The notes beneath the pieces are model-generated. The model saw nothing but the letters and a program-made list of their open reading frames with translations. It made no database searches and had not been told where the DNA came from. 11,285 bases of DNA from Ruminococcaceae bacterium UBA1865 (GTDB taxonomy: Bacteria > Bacillota > Clostridia > Oscillospirales > Acutalibacteraceae), in NCBI GenBank assembly GCA_002338255.1, contig DDHX01000026.1, positions 25,224-36,508 of the forward strand, in the 5' to 3' direction. Below, in pieces: positions 1 through 6,665 of this stretch. Each line of letters begins with the position of its first letter. The stretch's first letter is position 1. The position numbers were made by a program, and so were the translations under genes.

Positions 1-564
1 AAAGTTACAATTGACGGCGAGGATATTTACGACCCACGCACCGATGTGACTTTATTGCGCAGGCGAGCGGGAATGGTGTTCCAAAAACCAAATCCGTTTC
101 CGATGACACTGTATGACAACATTGCCTATGGGCCGCGTGTTCATGGCATTAAAAACAAGCAGCAGCTTGACGAAATTGTGGAGCAGTCCCTAAGAAGTGC
201 CGCACTTTGGGAAGAGGTTAAGGACAGACTTAAAAAATCCGCCCTTGGATTGTCGGGTGGGCAGCAGCAGCGCCTTTGTATTGCGCGCGCATTGGCTGTG
301 GAACCCGATATTATTTTGATGGATGAACCCACCAGTGCGCTCGACCCGGTTTCCACCTTGAAAATTGAGGATTTAATGGACGATCTGCGTGCGAAATATA
401 CGGTTATTATTGTAACGCATAACATGCAGCAGGCCGCGCGTATCGCGGATGAGACTGCGTTCTTTTTATTGGGTGAAATTGTTGAGTTTACCGACACGCT
501 CACCATGTTTAATAATCCTAAGGATGAACGCACCGAGCGCTATATTACCGGACGATTTGGTTGA
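1..564 (+). CDS. pstB: Phosphate ABC transporter ATP-binding protein PstB (5' partial)
   Basis: ATPase subunit of the high-affinity phosphate importer PstSCAB, acting on the cytoplasmic face of the membrane. The reading frame is open from base 1, so the start and the Walker A motif lie upstream of the window. About 187 C-terminal residues are visible of a protein usually near 250. The Q-loop region is visible as [12 protein letters not shown]. The ABC signature is [16 protein letters not shown], Walker B with the catalytic Glu is [13 protein letters not shown], and the switch His is in [16 protein letters not shown]. The [10 protein letters not shown] and [12 protein letters not shown] segments are typical of PstB rather than other ABC ATPases. 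The stop at 562-564 is followed by phoU 79 bases later, the standard pst-phoU order. Expression is presumably under PhoP control from a promoter outside the window. Identification is firm; only the start is missing. Confidence 0.97.
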   Translation, partial: KVTIDGEDIYDPRTDVTLLRRRAGMVFQKPNPFPMTLYDNIAYGPRVHGIKNKQQLDEIVEQSLRSAALWEEVKDRLKKSALGLSGGQQQRLCIARALAVEPDIILMDEPTSALDPVSTLKIEDLMDDLRAKYTVIIVTHNMQQAARIADETAFFLLGEIVEFTDTLTMFNNPKDERTERYITGRFG

Positions 565-574
565 TTTACCGACT

Positions 575-597
575 ACATAAAACGATTTATGTTTTTT
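575..597 (+). terminator. Weak A/T hairpin with T run between pstB and phoU
   Basis: ACATAAA (575-581) is a perfect inverted repeat of TTTATGT (586-592) around a 4-base loop, followed by a T run to 597. The stem has a single G-C pair, so it is thermodynamically weak. It could reduce read-through from pst genes into phoU, act as a processing site, or be a chance feature of A/T-rich spacer. A TATAAT hexamer at 622-627 lies shortly downstream, but no convincing -35 is spaced correctly, so a separate phoU promoter is only a possibility. Confidence 0.3.
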
Positions 598-643
598 GTA
601 GCTATCTTTTACATTTATATGTATAATACAGGGAGGAACTATC

Positions 644-1309
644 ATGTCGAGAAAAATCTTTGACCGCGAGCTGGAGAACCTGATTTCGCAAATGACCGAT
701 ATGGGAAATACCGTTGACCAGCGCATTGAAGAAACAATTGCGGCGCTTCGCACCATGGACTTGGAGAAGGCCGCCGAGGTTGCAAACAGCGACAATGAAA
801 TTGATCAGACGGAGCATGCCATTGAAAAGCTCTGCATGAACCTGATTGCTTTACAGCAGCCAATTGCCACCGACCTGCGTGTGATTGCAGCGTGCCTGAA
901 AATTCTTACCGATATCGAGCGTGAGGCCGATCAGTGCGCGGATATCTGCGAAATTTTAACGGTTGGCGAACTGAATACGAACAGCCTTGCCATTACCCAT
1001 GTGGTACAGATGCTTGAGGCGGCACGCGATATGTTCCGCCGCGCGATGGACGTATTTCTCAGCCGTGATGTTGAAGCGGCGCGTGAAGTCTGTGAAAGTG
1101 ACGATATTGTTGATGCGATGTTTTCAAAGATCATACTGGAGGTTTGCGGCATTATCACGGAAAGTCCGCAAAACGTGATGCGTGAGGTAGACCTGCTGTT
1201 TATTATTAAATACATTGAACGCATGGGTGACCACGCGACCAATATTGCGGAATGGGTTATTTATATGGAAACCGGAGTTCATCCCGACCTGAACACAAAA
1301 GAAGATTGA
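644..1309 (+). CDS. phoU: Phosphate signalling regulator PhoU
   Basis: PhoU is a cytoplasmic, mostly helical peripheral membrane protein. It links the state of the Pst transporter to the PhoR kinase and keeps the Pho response off when phosphate is plentiful. The product is 221 residues, the usual family length (about 215-240). It shows the two tandem three-helix-bundle repeats. The metal-binding E/D motif is clear in the second repeat as IERMGDHATNIAEW (191-204). The first repeat has the equivalent DIEREADQCADICEI (90-104), which deviates from the usual ERIGD form. The conserved ALQQPIATDLRVI segment (69-81) is also typical. The ATG at 644 is preceded by GGGAGG (631-636) at good spacing. It lies between pstB and phoP/phoR, and the gap to phoP is only 12 bases, so co-transcription is likely. 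Confidence 0.96.
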   Translation: MSRKIFDRELENLISQMTDMGNTVDQRIEETIAALRTMDLEKAAEVANSDNEIDQTEHAIEKLCMNLIALQQPIATDLRVIAACLKILTDIEREADQCADICEILTVGELNTNSLAITHVVQMLEAARDMFRRAMDVFLSRDVEAAREVCESDDIVDAMFSKIILEVCGIITESPQNVMREVDLLFIIKYIERMGDHATNIAEWVIYMETGVHPDLNTKED

Positions 1310-1321
1310 TGGAGGATACTC

Positions 1322-2017
1322 ATGGCGCTGATTTATATTGCCGACGACGAGCTGAATATACGTAAGCTGGTTGCCCTGGGGTTGAAGGACAGCGGCTTTG
1401 AAACCGCTGAGTTCCCCAACGGCACGCAACTTTTAAACGCCGTGAAGCAGCACAGCCCCGACGCAATCATCCTTGACTGGATGATGCCCCAGCCCGACGG
1501 CCTTGCGGTTTGCCGTATGCTGCGGGAAAATGAAGCCACACGCGCCATTCCGGTGCTGATGCTGACCGCCCGCGGCGAGGAAATTGACCGCGTACTCGGC
1601 CTTGAAATGGGAGCGGATGATTACATTGTGAAGCCGTTCAGCATAAAAGAGCTTTGTGCCCGTGTACGCGCCGTACTCCGAAGAACCGGCCGACAGGAAG
1701 AAAAGGCTGACCCAATCCTTGTAAGGGGCGCTTTAAGTGTGGATATTACCCGCCACACCGTTACAAAAACAAATAGTTTGATTGAACTCACCGCAAAGGA
1801 ATTTGACTTGCTGGTGATACTTATGAAAAATAGCGGCAAAGTACTTACACGTGACACACTGCTTGATAAAGTATGGGGTGTGGAGTATTTCGGTGATACG
1901 AGAACGGTTGATGTTCATGTGCGCTATTTGCGCCAAAAAATAGAGGATAATCCGGATGAACCGGTTTTCATTCAAACCGTACGCGGGGTTGGCTATAAAT
2001 TTGTTGAAATAAATTAA
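1322..2017 (+). CDS. phoP: PhoB/PhoP-type OmpR-family response regulator
   Basis: DNA-binding response regulator of the phosphate regulon. It is phosphorylated by PhoR and binds Pho boxes to activate phosphate-acquisition genes. The product is 231 residues. The receiver domain spans about 1-120, with acidic pocket D8/D9, phosphoacceptor D52 in IILDWMMP, switch T82 and conserved K104 in VKPF. A winged-helix effector domain spans about 132-230. It contains the VWGVEYFGDTRTVDVHVRYL recognition helix region and the terminal QTVRGVGYKF hairpin seen in OmpR/PhoB proteins. The ATG at 1322 follows GGAGG (1311-1315). The stop lies 12 bases before phoR. Assignment as PhoP/PhoB rather than another OmpR-type regulator rests on sequence style plus the pstB-phoU-phoR context. 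Confidence 0.93.
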   Translation: MALIYIADDELNIRKLVALGLKDSGFETAEFPNGTQLLNAVKQHSPDAIILDWMMPQPDGLAVCRMLRENEATRAIPVLMLTARGEEIDRVLGLEMGADDYIVKPFSIKELCARVRAVLRRTGRQEEKADPILVRGALSVDITRHTVTKTNSLIELTAKEFDLLVILMKNSGKVLTRDTLLDKVWGVEYFGDTRTVDVHVRYLRQKIEDNPDEPVFIQTVRGVGYKFVEIN

Positions 2018-2029
2018 TCGGAGGCGGCT

Positions 2030-3763
2030 ATGAAAAAAAAATTGGTGCTCAGCAACGCAGCGATTATCGTAGCCGGGTTTATTGTTGCTTTTTTGCTGGC
2101 AGCTCTGCAGGTACAGCAACAGTATACAAATGAGTTTACCAAGCGGCTCGACACGGCCCTCAGCATTTTGTCTACACAAACAGATGAGATACGTAAGAAT
2201 CCAGAAGTTGCCGCAACGGATATTGGTGCTGAACTTGCAAAGTCCGGTCAGCAGATGCGTATCAGCATTATCGATTTGAACGGCAAGGTGACAGGGGACA
2301 GCGCAAAGGAAGAGATTAATCAAAATCATAGTAACAGGCCCGAAATCCTGCAGGCTCGTGAAAACGGGGTCGGCTATGATACGCGCATCAGCGCCAGTCT
2401 GAATGAGCGTTATTATTACAAAGCGGTCTATATTAAAGATCAGTTCTTTATCCGTGCGGCATTGCCTACGGCTGACCTTGACGCAGTGATTAACCGACTC
2501 TGGATTGTTGCGTTGTTCAGTATGCTTCTGGGTATTGCGGTTGTTTGTATTGTCACCAGTATTTTGGTTTACCGAATGACCGAGCCGCTTAACCGGCTTT
2601 CCGATACTGCACGTCAAATCTCTTACGGGGATTATTCAAGCCGAGTTGACGGAGAATACAAAGATGAAGTAGGGGAGCTTGCCCAGTCGTTTAATAAGAT
2701 GGCGGAAAGCACTGAAGCTGCTGTTTCCCAATTGAAAAGCAAGCAGAATCAACTTGAAGGTGTACTTCAGGGCATGGATGATGGCGTACTTGCAATCAAT
2801 CAAGAAAACGAAATTTTGTTTTTAAATCACAGTGCGCGCGTCCAGCTTCAAAAATTCAGCCTGAGAGACGGTTGCAGGCTGGAAGGCAGCCTGCTGATCG
2901 GTAAGATTGCAAAGCTGATGAAGGATGCGATTAATTCATCCGAAGCAAAAAAAGAATTATTAGCGGGTGCACCCAATGAAAAGCAATTTATGGTTTACGC
3001 TTCCCCGATTGAGGGGCAGAAAGCCAAATCTGCCTTGGCAGTGATTACCGATGTGACGAGGGTACGCAAGCTTGAGCAGCTGAGAAGTGAATTTGTGGCA
3101 AATGTTACCCACGAATTGAAAACGCCGCTGACTTCTATCCGTGGCAGCATCGAGCTTTTGAAAAGTACTGACCGTGATGAAAAACCCCGCCGCTATTTTT
3201 ATGATGTGCTCGACATTGAAGCGGAAAGACTGCATCGTTTGATTGATGATATGCTGGCGCTCTCCCAAATCGAAAATGCAAAAGAGGATCCGTCTGTTCG
3301 CCGTTGCAGCGTGGAAGAGGAACTGATGGACTGTATTGACCGCCTAACGCCATTAGCGGGTAAAAATCAGATACAGCTTACACTTGATGCCGACAGCAGT
3401 CTGTTCGTATCCTGTTCGCCGACAAGGTTTCAGCAGCTGTTTGGCAATTTGATTGAAAATGCAATCAAATATAACAAACCAAACGGAAGTGTAACCGTTA
3501 CTGCACAGCGGCAGCGCCAGACCGCGGTTATCCGGGTGAAAGATACCGGAATAGGGATTGCACCCGAGCATTTCGACCGGCTTTTTGAGCGCTTTTACCG
3601 TGTCGACGCCAGCCGTTCCCGTGAGATCGGCGGAACCGGACTGGGACTTTCGATTGTAAAACATCTTGCGGCGCTTTACGGTGGCGAAGTCGGCGTGGAA
3701 AGCGAAGTGGGCAAGGGCAGCACTTTTATCGTACGGCTCCCGCTTCTGCCCAACGAACCGTAA
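2030..3763 (+). CDS. phoR: Phosphate sensor histidine kinase PhoR
   Basis: Membrane-bound kinase that phosphorylates the adjacent PhoP/PhoB regulator when phosphate is scarce. The product is 577 residues, a usual length for Gram-positive PhoR. A first membrane helix lies at about 7-27. An extracytoplasmic domain follows at about 30-155, and a second membrane helix at about 157-181. HAMP spans about 182-235, a PAS-like domain about 243-345, and HisKA begins near 350 with the phosphorylated H361 in NVTHELKTPLTSIRGS. The ATPase domain has the N box FGNLIENAIKYNKP (471-484), G1 DTGIGIAP (505-512), F-box LFERFYRV (518-525) and G2 GGTGLGLSIV (534-543). All catalytic motifs are intact. The ATG follows GGAGG (2020-2024), 12 bases after phoP, and a terminator closes the unit downstream. 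Confidence 0.95.
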   Translation: MKKKLVLSNAAIIVAGFIVAFLLAALQVQQQYTNEFTKRLDTALSILSTQTDEIRKNPEVAATDIGAELAKSGQQMRISIIDLNGKVTGDSAKEEINQNHSNRPEILQARENGVGYDTRISASLNERYYYKAVYIKDQFFIRAALPTADLDAVINRLWIVALFSMLLGIAVVCIVTSILVYRMTEPLNRLSDTARQISYGDYSSRVDGEYKDEVGELAQSFNKMAESTEAAVSQLKSKQNQLEGVLQGMDDGVLAINQENEILFLNHSARVQLQKFSLRDGCRLEGSLLIGKIAKLMKDAINSSEAKKELLAGAPNEKQFMVYASPIEGQKAKSALAVITDVTRVRKLEQLRSEFVANVTHELKTPLTSIRGSIELLKSTDRDEKPRRYFYDVLDIEAERLHRLIDDMLALSQIENAKEDPSVRRCSVEEELMDCIDRLTPLAGKNQIQLTLDADSSLFVSCSPTRFQQLFGNLIENAIKYNKPNGSVTVTAQRQRQTAVIRVKDTGIGIAPEHFDRLFERFYRVDASRSREIGGTGLGLSIVKHLAALYGGEVGVESEVGKGSTFIVRLPLLPNEP

Positions 3764-3803
3764 AATCATCGCAAATAAAACATCTGTTCTACTTGTGAAA
3801 TTG

Positions 3804-3815
3804 TTTCCCGGGAAA
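3804..3815. repeat. Perfect 12-bp palindrome in the phoR-arsR spacer
   Basis: TTTCCCGGGAAA is a perfect palindrome between the phoR stop and its terminator. It could be a protein-binding site or chance; nothing else supports a role. Confidence 0.3.
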
Positions 3816-3841
3816 TATATGTATCTGATAAAACATTCTTC

Positions 3842-3874
3842 AATCAGCATCTTTCAATAGGTGCTGATTTTTTT
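3842..3874 (+). terminator. Rho-independent terminator of the pst-pho unit
   Basis: AATCAGCA (3842-3849) pairs perfectly with TGCTGATT (3862-3869), extended inward by a U-G and a C-G pair around an 8-base loop, and continues into a T run to 3874. It lies 78 bases after the phoR stop and just before the arsR promoter, so it insulates the two transcription units. Confidence 0.85.
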
Positions 3875-3885
3875 GTAAAAACGCA

Positions 3886-3914
3886 TTGACATAATTCTAT
3901 ATGCGGCATATAAT
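3886..3914 (+). promoter_or_regulatory. Consensus sigma-A promoter of the ars operon
   Basis: TTGACA (3886-3891) and TATAAT (3909-3914) are separated by exactly 17 bases, a perfect match to the vegetative consensus. The expected transcription start is near 3921. The -10 box lies inside the palindrome described as the ArsR operator, as expected for a strong promoter kept off by a repressor. Confidence 0.92.
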
Positions 3915-3937
3915 ACATATAGAAACTTTGCTATATG
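3895..3937. promoter_or_regulatory. Putative ArsR operator: three alternating half-sites
   Basis: TTCTATATG (3895-3903) and CATATAGAA (3916-3924) form a perfect 9-bp inverted repeat with a 12-base spacer that contains the -10 box. A third half-site, CTATATG (3931-3937), lies next to the Shine-Dalgarno sequence and forms a second perfect 7-bp inverted repeat with the middle half-site (spacer 8). ArsR/SmtB repressors bind as dimers to such dyads, so occupancy here would block RNA polymerase. Binding by this particular ArsR is inferred from position. Confidence 0.75.
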
Positions 3938-3948
3938 AGGTGATGGGA

Positions 3949-4272
3949 TTGGACGCACAAATTGAATGGAATGCTAAAATTTTTAAGGCTCTATCCGACC
4001 CTAAACGGCTCCGCATTGTCGAGATGCTGTCCTGCGGGGAACTTTGCGCGTGTGAAATCTTAGAAAAGTTTCATATTACGCAGCCCACTCTTTCACACGA
4101 CATGAAGCTCCTGTGTGATGCAGGGCTTTTAAAAGCGCGGCGGGATGGAAAATGGATGTATTATTCTTTGAATGAGGAGAACGTACAAATATTCAAACAG
4201 TTTATTTGTCGGATTACGTCGGATACTCCCGAATGTATCTGTAAAAAATGTTCTTTGAAAAATAATGATTAA
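3949..4272 (+). CDS. arsR: Arsenical resistance repressor ArsR
   Basis: Dimeric winged-helix repressor of the ArsR/SmtB family that leaves its operator when As(III) binds. With the chosen start it has 107 residues. The As(III) site resembles the classical ELCVC motif: ELCAC at 31-35, with C29 just before it. The recognition helix region is TQPTLSHDMKLL (44-55), followed by the wing RRDGKWMYYSL (64-74). The C-terminus adds a Cys cluster, C96/C98/C101. Start choice: ATG 3901 lies inside the promoter and upstream of the expected transcript start, and ATG 3943 is only 2 bases after GAGG (3937-3940). TTG 3949 sits 8 bases after GAGG, so I chose it. The promoter and operator lie directly upstream and the gene leads the ars operon. 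Autoregulation is likely. Confidence 0.93.
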   Translation: MDAQIEWNAKIFKALSDPKRLRIVEMLSCGELCACEILEKFHITQPTLSHDMKLLCDAGLLKARRDGKWMYYSLNEENVQIFKQFICRITSDTPECICKKCSLKNND

Positions 4273-4291
4273 AAGGGATTGATTTCACTAA

Positions 4292-4792
4292 ATGGAGTTA
4301 CAAATCAGAGAGATGGAAGAAGCAGACTGGAATGATGTATGCAGGATTTATCAGCATGGAATCGACACGAACCTTGCTACCTTTGCAACAAGCTGTCCGG
4401 TCTATACCGATTGGGACCGAGCTCACTTAAAAAAATGCAGATATGTTATTTTGCAAGAAAAAACTGTTGTGGGATGGGCGGTTTTAAGCCCCGTTTCAAG
4501 CAGATGCGTCTATTCGGGTGTGGCTGAGATCAGTATTTATATTGATGAAAAACATAAGGGTATGGGCGTGGGTACAAAATTGATGAACCATATGATTCAA
4601 GAATCCGAAAAAAATGGATTTTGGCTGATAGAATCATTGATATTTCAGGATAATCTTGCAAGTCTTCGTCTTCATGAAAAGTGCGGATTCCGCGAGGTTG
4701 GATATCGTGAAAAAATGGGAAAAGATAAGTATGGAACTTGGAGAAGCGTTGTTTTAATGGAAAAAAGAAGTTCTTTGAACGAATTTAATTAA
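4292..4792 (+). CDS. arsN: GNAT N-acetyltransferase, phosphinothricin/arsinothricin (ArsN-like) family
   Basis: Acetyl-CoA-dependent N-acetyltransferase of the PAT family, whose members acetylate phosphinothricin, methionine sulfoximine or, in ars operons, arsinothricin. The product is 166 residues, near the usual 160-185. The acetyl-CoA loop is HKGMGVGTKL (88-97). The probable catalytic Glu is E79 in GVAEISIYI, equivalent to the Glu of PAT enzymes. Family hallmarks GWAVLSPVSSR (61-71) and LHEKCGFREVGYREKMG are present. It lies between arsR and arsD, 19 bases after the arsR stop, which supports an organoarsenical detoxification role; the substrate itself is inferred. The ribosome site is weak (AAAAGGGA, 13 bases from ATG), and a TAA codon directly upstream in frame rules out a longer protein. 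General PAT-type activity remains the alternative. Confidence 0.87.
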   Translation: MELQIREMEEADWNDVCRIYQHGIDTNLATFATSCPVYTDWDRAHLKKCRYVILQEKTVVGWAVLSPVSSRCVYSGVAEISIYIDEKHKGMGVGTKLMNHMIQESEKNGFWLIESLIFQDNLASLRLHEKCGFREVGYREKMGKDKYGTWRSVVLMEKRSSLNEFN

Positions 4793-4806
4793 GGAGATGT
4801 CTTATT

Positions 4807-5199
4807 ATGAAAAAATTGCAAATATTTGAACCGGCAATGTGCTGCTCCACTGGGCTTTGTGGTGTGGGCGTTAACCCCGAACTGCTGCGGATTTCGATTG
4901 TATTTAGTACACTGCAAAAGAACGGAATTTCCGCTGAACGTTTTAACCTTAACAGTGCACCGCAGGAGTTCGTGACGAATCAACCTGTCAATGCGCTGAT
5001 TCAATCCGAAAACGGCGTTGAAAAATTGCCTGCGACCCTCGTTGACGGTAAAATCGTGCTGACAGGAAGATACCCGACCAACAAGGAACTAATCAGCTTT
5101 TTAGACCTTCCTGCCGGATTGTTGGCAACACAGCCCGTTAAAGTAAAGGTCACTCAAAAAAAATCCGGAGGCTGCAACTGCAAGGGCGGCTGTTGCTGA
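4807..5199 (+). CDS. arsD: Arsenic metallochaperone ArsD
   Basis: ArsD binds As(III)/Sb(III) and hands it to the ArsA ATPase of the ArsAB pump; it is also described as a weak repressor. The product is 130 residues, close to the usual 110-125. The three metal-binding cysteines are C12, C13 and C18 in EPAMCCSTGLCG, preceded by the typical MKKLQIFEPAM start. The thioredoxin-like fold region includes LPATLVDGKIVLTGRYPTN. The C-terminus ends in a Cys cluster (GGCNCKGGCC), as in ArsD proteins carrying extra vicinal cysteine pairs. AAGGAG overlaps the arsN stop and sits 10 bases before ATG 4807, so the genes are probably co-transcribed. No arsA or efflux gene follows: hairpins end the unit immediately. 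Its partner must be elsewhere or absent. Confidence 0.95.
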   Translation: MKKLQIFEPAMCCSTGLCGVGVNPELLRISIVFSTLQKNGISAERFNLNSAPQEFVTNQPVNALIQSENGVEKLPATLVDGKIVLTGRYPTNKELISFLDLPAGLLATQPVKVKVTQKKSGGCNCKGGCC

Positions 5200-5212
5200 T
5201 ACTATGAAATAG

Positions 5213-5244
5213 TGTGCAGCGCTACCTTGTTTTAGCGTTGCACA
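5213..5244 (+). terminator. First hairpin downstream of arsD
   Basis: TGTGCAGCGCTA (5213-5224) pairs with TAGCGTTGCACA (5233-5244) over 12 positions with one G-U pair and an 8-base loop. No T run follows, so alone it is more a stabilising 3'-end structure than a terminator. It abuts the next hairpin. Confidence 0.6.
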
Positions 5245-5245
5245 A

Positions 5246-5282
5246 AAAGAACACCGTCAGTGGAAAACCGACGGTGTTCTTT
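5246..5282 (+). terminator. Rho-independent terminator of the ars operon
   Basis: AAAGAACACCGTC (5246-5258) and GACGGTGTTCTTT (5270-5282) form a perfect 13-bp stem with an 11-base loop. The flanking A and T runs make it usable in both directions. It lies 47 bases after the arsD stop and separates the ars operon from the oxidoreductase gene. I see no clear consensus promoter between it and 5331; TAAAAT at 5293-5298 is the best -10-like hexamer, without a good -35. Confidence 0.85.
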
Positions 5283-5330
5283 GTATATTGGATAAAATTT
5301 GGCAAACCTTAATAGGGGAGGGATGCCAAT

Positions 5331-6665
5331 ATGAAATCAATTTGGAGCGAAAGCTGTTCATTGCCGGAAAAACCGGCGATGCAGGAAGATTCTGTTGTTG
5401 AAGTCGCGGTAATCGGTGCGGGAATGGCGGGGCTGCTCACTGCTTTTTTGCTGAAGCAAGAAGGACTGAATGTCGTGGTGCTGGAGGGTGCGGAGACAGC
5501 CTCAGGAGCTACAAAGAATACAACGGCAAAGATTACCTCACAGCACAGTTTGATCTACGACAAGCTGATTCAAAGCATTGGGGAAGAACAGGCGAGGAAG
5601 TATGCCGACGCAAATCAGCAGGCTATTGAAATGTACCGGAGTATCATTACTCAAAATCAGATTGACTGTGATTTTGAAACCAAGTCGGCTTTTATTTATT
5701 CCATTGATCAGACGGAAACAATACGGGCTGAGGTTGACGCGGCGAAAAGACTGGGAATCGATGCAGAGTTTACCACGAAAACCAATTTGCCTTTTTCAAT
5801 TCAGGCGGCGGTCAAATTTTCAAATCAGGCTCAGTTTAATCCGCTGAAATTTTTAAAATATATCTCATCGGATTTAAATATCTACGAACACACCATGGCT
5901 CTTTTGGTTCGGGATAATACGATCATCACCAACAGGGGCAGAATTACAGCGGATCGAATCGTAATTGCAACACATTTTCCGTTTATTAATGTACCCGGTT
6001 GGTATTTTGCACGGATGCATCAGCAGCGTTCATATGTAATCGCGCTAAAAAATGCGGCGCAGCTCGACGGAATGTATATAGATGCGGATGAAAACGGTTA
6101 TTCTCTCCGCAATTACGGCGAGTATGTTTTATTGGGCGGTGCCGGTCACCGTACAGGCAAGCATCCGGAGGAGGGAAGCTACGAAAATCTGCGCAAGGCA
6201 GCCAAAAGTTTTTTCCCAAACAGTGAGGAGACTGCCCATTGGTCGGCGCAGGACTGCATGACGCTGGACGGCATACCGTATATTGGCCTGTATTCTGCAT
6301 CCAGACCAAGCCTTTATGTGGCAACGGGCTTTAACAAATGGGGAATGACCAGTTCATTGGCTTCTGCTATGATACTCACCGATTTCATCTGCGGTCGGCC
6401 AAATAAAAATGCTGAGGTTTTTTCGCCGCAGCGGTTTCATGCAGCCGCTTCAACCAAAAATTTACTGATTGACGGTGCACAGTCCGTAGCAGGACTTACC
6501 GCCGGGGTGTTTTCCCCACCAAACCGAAAATGTACGCACTTGGGCTGCCGCCTGAACTGGAATCCTGACGAGGAAACGTGGGATTGTCCCTGCCATGGGT
6601 CAAGATATACCAGTGACGGTCAATTAATCGACAACCCGGCAATGAGAGGAATAAAGCATGAATAA
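5331..6665 (+). CDS. FAD-dependent oxidoreductase with minimal C-terminal Rieske [2Fe-2S] motif
   Basis: Predicted cytoplasmic flavoprotein of the DAO fold (glycine oxidase/D-amino-acid oxidase type) joined to a Rieske iron-sulfur module, like Bacillus YhfW. The product has 444 residues. The dinucleotide-binding motif is VAVIGAGMAGLLTAFLL (25-41), with the FAD ribose-binding E52 after VVVLEG. A second FAD region near 330-346 reads VATGFNKWGMTSSLAS. The Rieske ligands are C401-x-H403 and C419-x-x-H422 with 15 residues between, plus C406 and C421 in the disulfide positions. Unlike full Rieske domains (about 100 residues), only the cluster-binding part (about 398-438) remains. ATG 5331 follows GGGGAGGGA (5315-5323). 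The stop overlaps the next gene by 8 bases. The substrate is unknown; homologues may transfer electrons between the flavin and an unidentified partner. Confidence 0.9.
   Translation: MKSIWSESCSLPEKPAMQEDSVVEVAVIGAGMAGLLTAFLLKQEGLNVVVLEGAETASGATKNTTAKITSQHSLIYDKLIQSIGEEQARKYADANQQAIEMYRSIITQNQIDCDFETKSAFIYSIDQTETIRAEVDAAKRLGIDAEFTTKTNLPFSIQAAVKFSNQAQFNPLKFLKYISSDLNIYEHTMALLVRDNTIITNRGRITADRIVIATHFPFINVPGWYFARMHQQRSYVIALKNAAQLDGMYIDADENGYSLRNYGEYVLLGGAGHRTGKHPEEGSYENLRKAAKSFFPNSEETAHWSAQDCMTLDGIPYIGLYSASRPSLYVATGFNKWGMTSSLASAMILTDFICGRPNKNAEVFSPQRFHAAASTKNLLIDGAQSVAGLTAGVFSPPNRKCTHLGCRLNWNPDEETWDCPCHGSRYTSDGQLIDNPAMRGIKHE

Noticed and set aside
1733..2617. 294-codon open frame on the minus strand opposite phoP/phoR
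   Set aside because: It is antisense to two genes with intact motifs, has Cys/Asn/His-rich low-plausibility composition and no ribosome site.
5246..5282. Hairpin pair after arsD as insertion-sequence ends or an attachment site
   Set aside because: Stem-loop with flanking A/T runs fits a terminator; no transposase or target-site duplication is seen.
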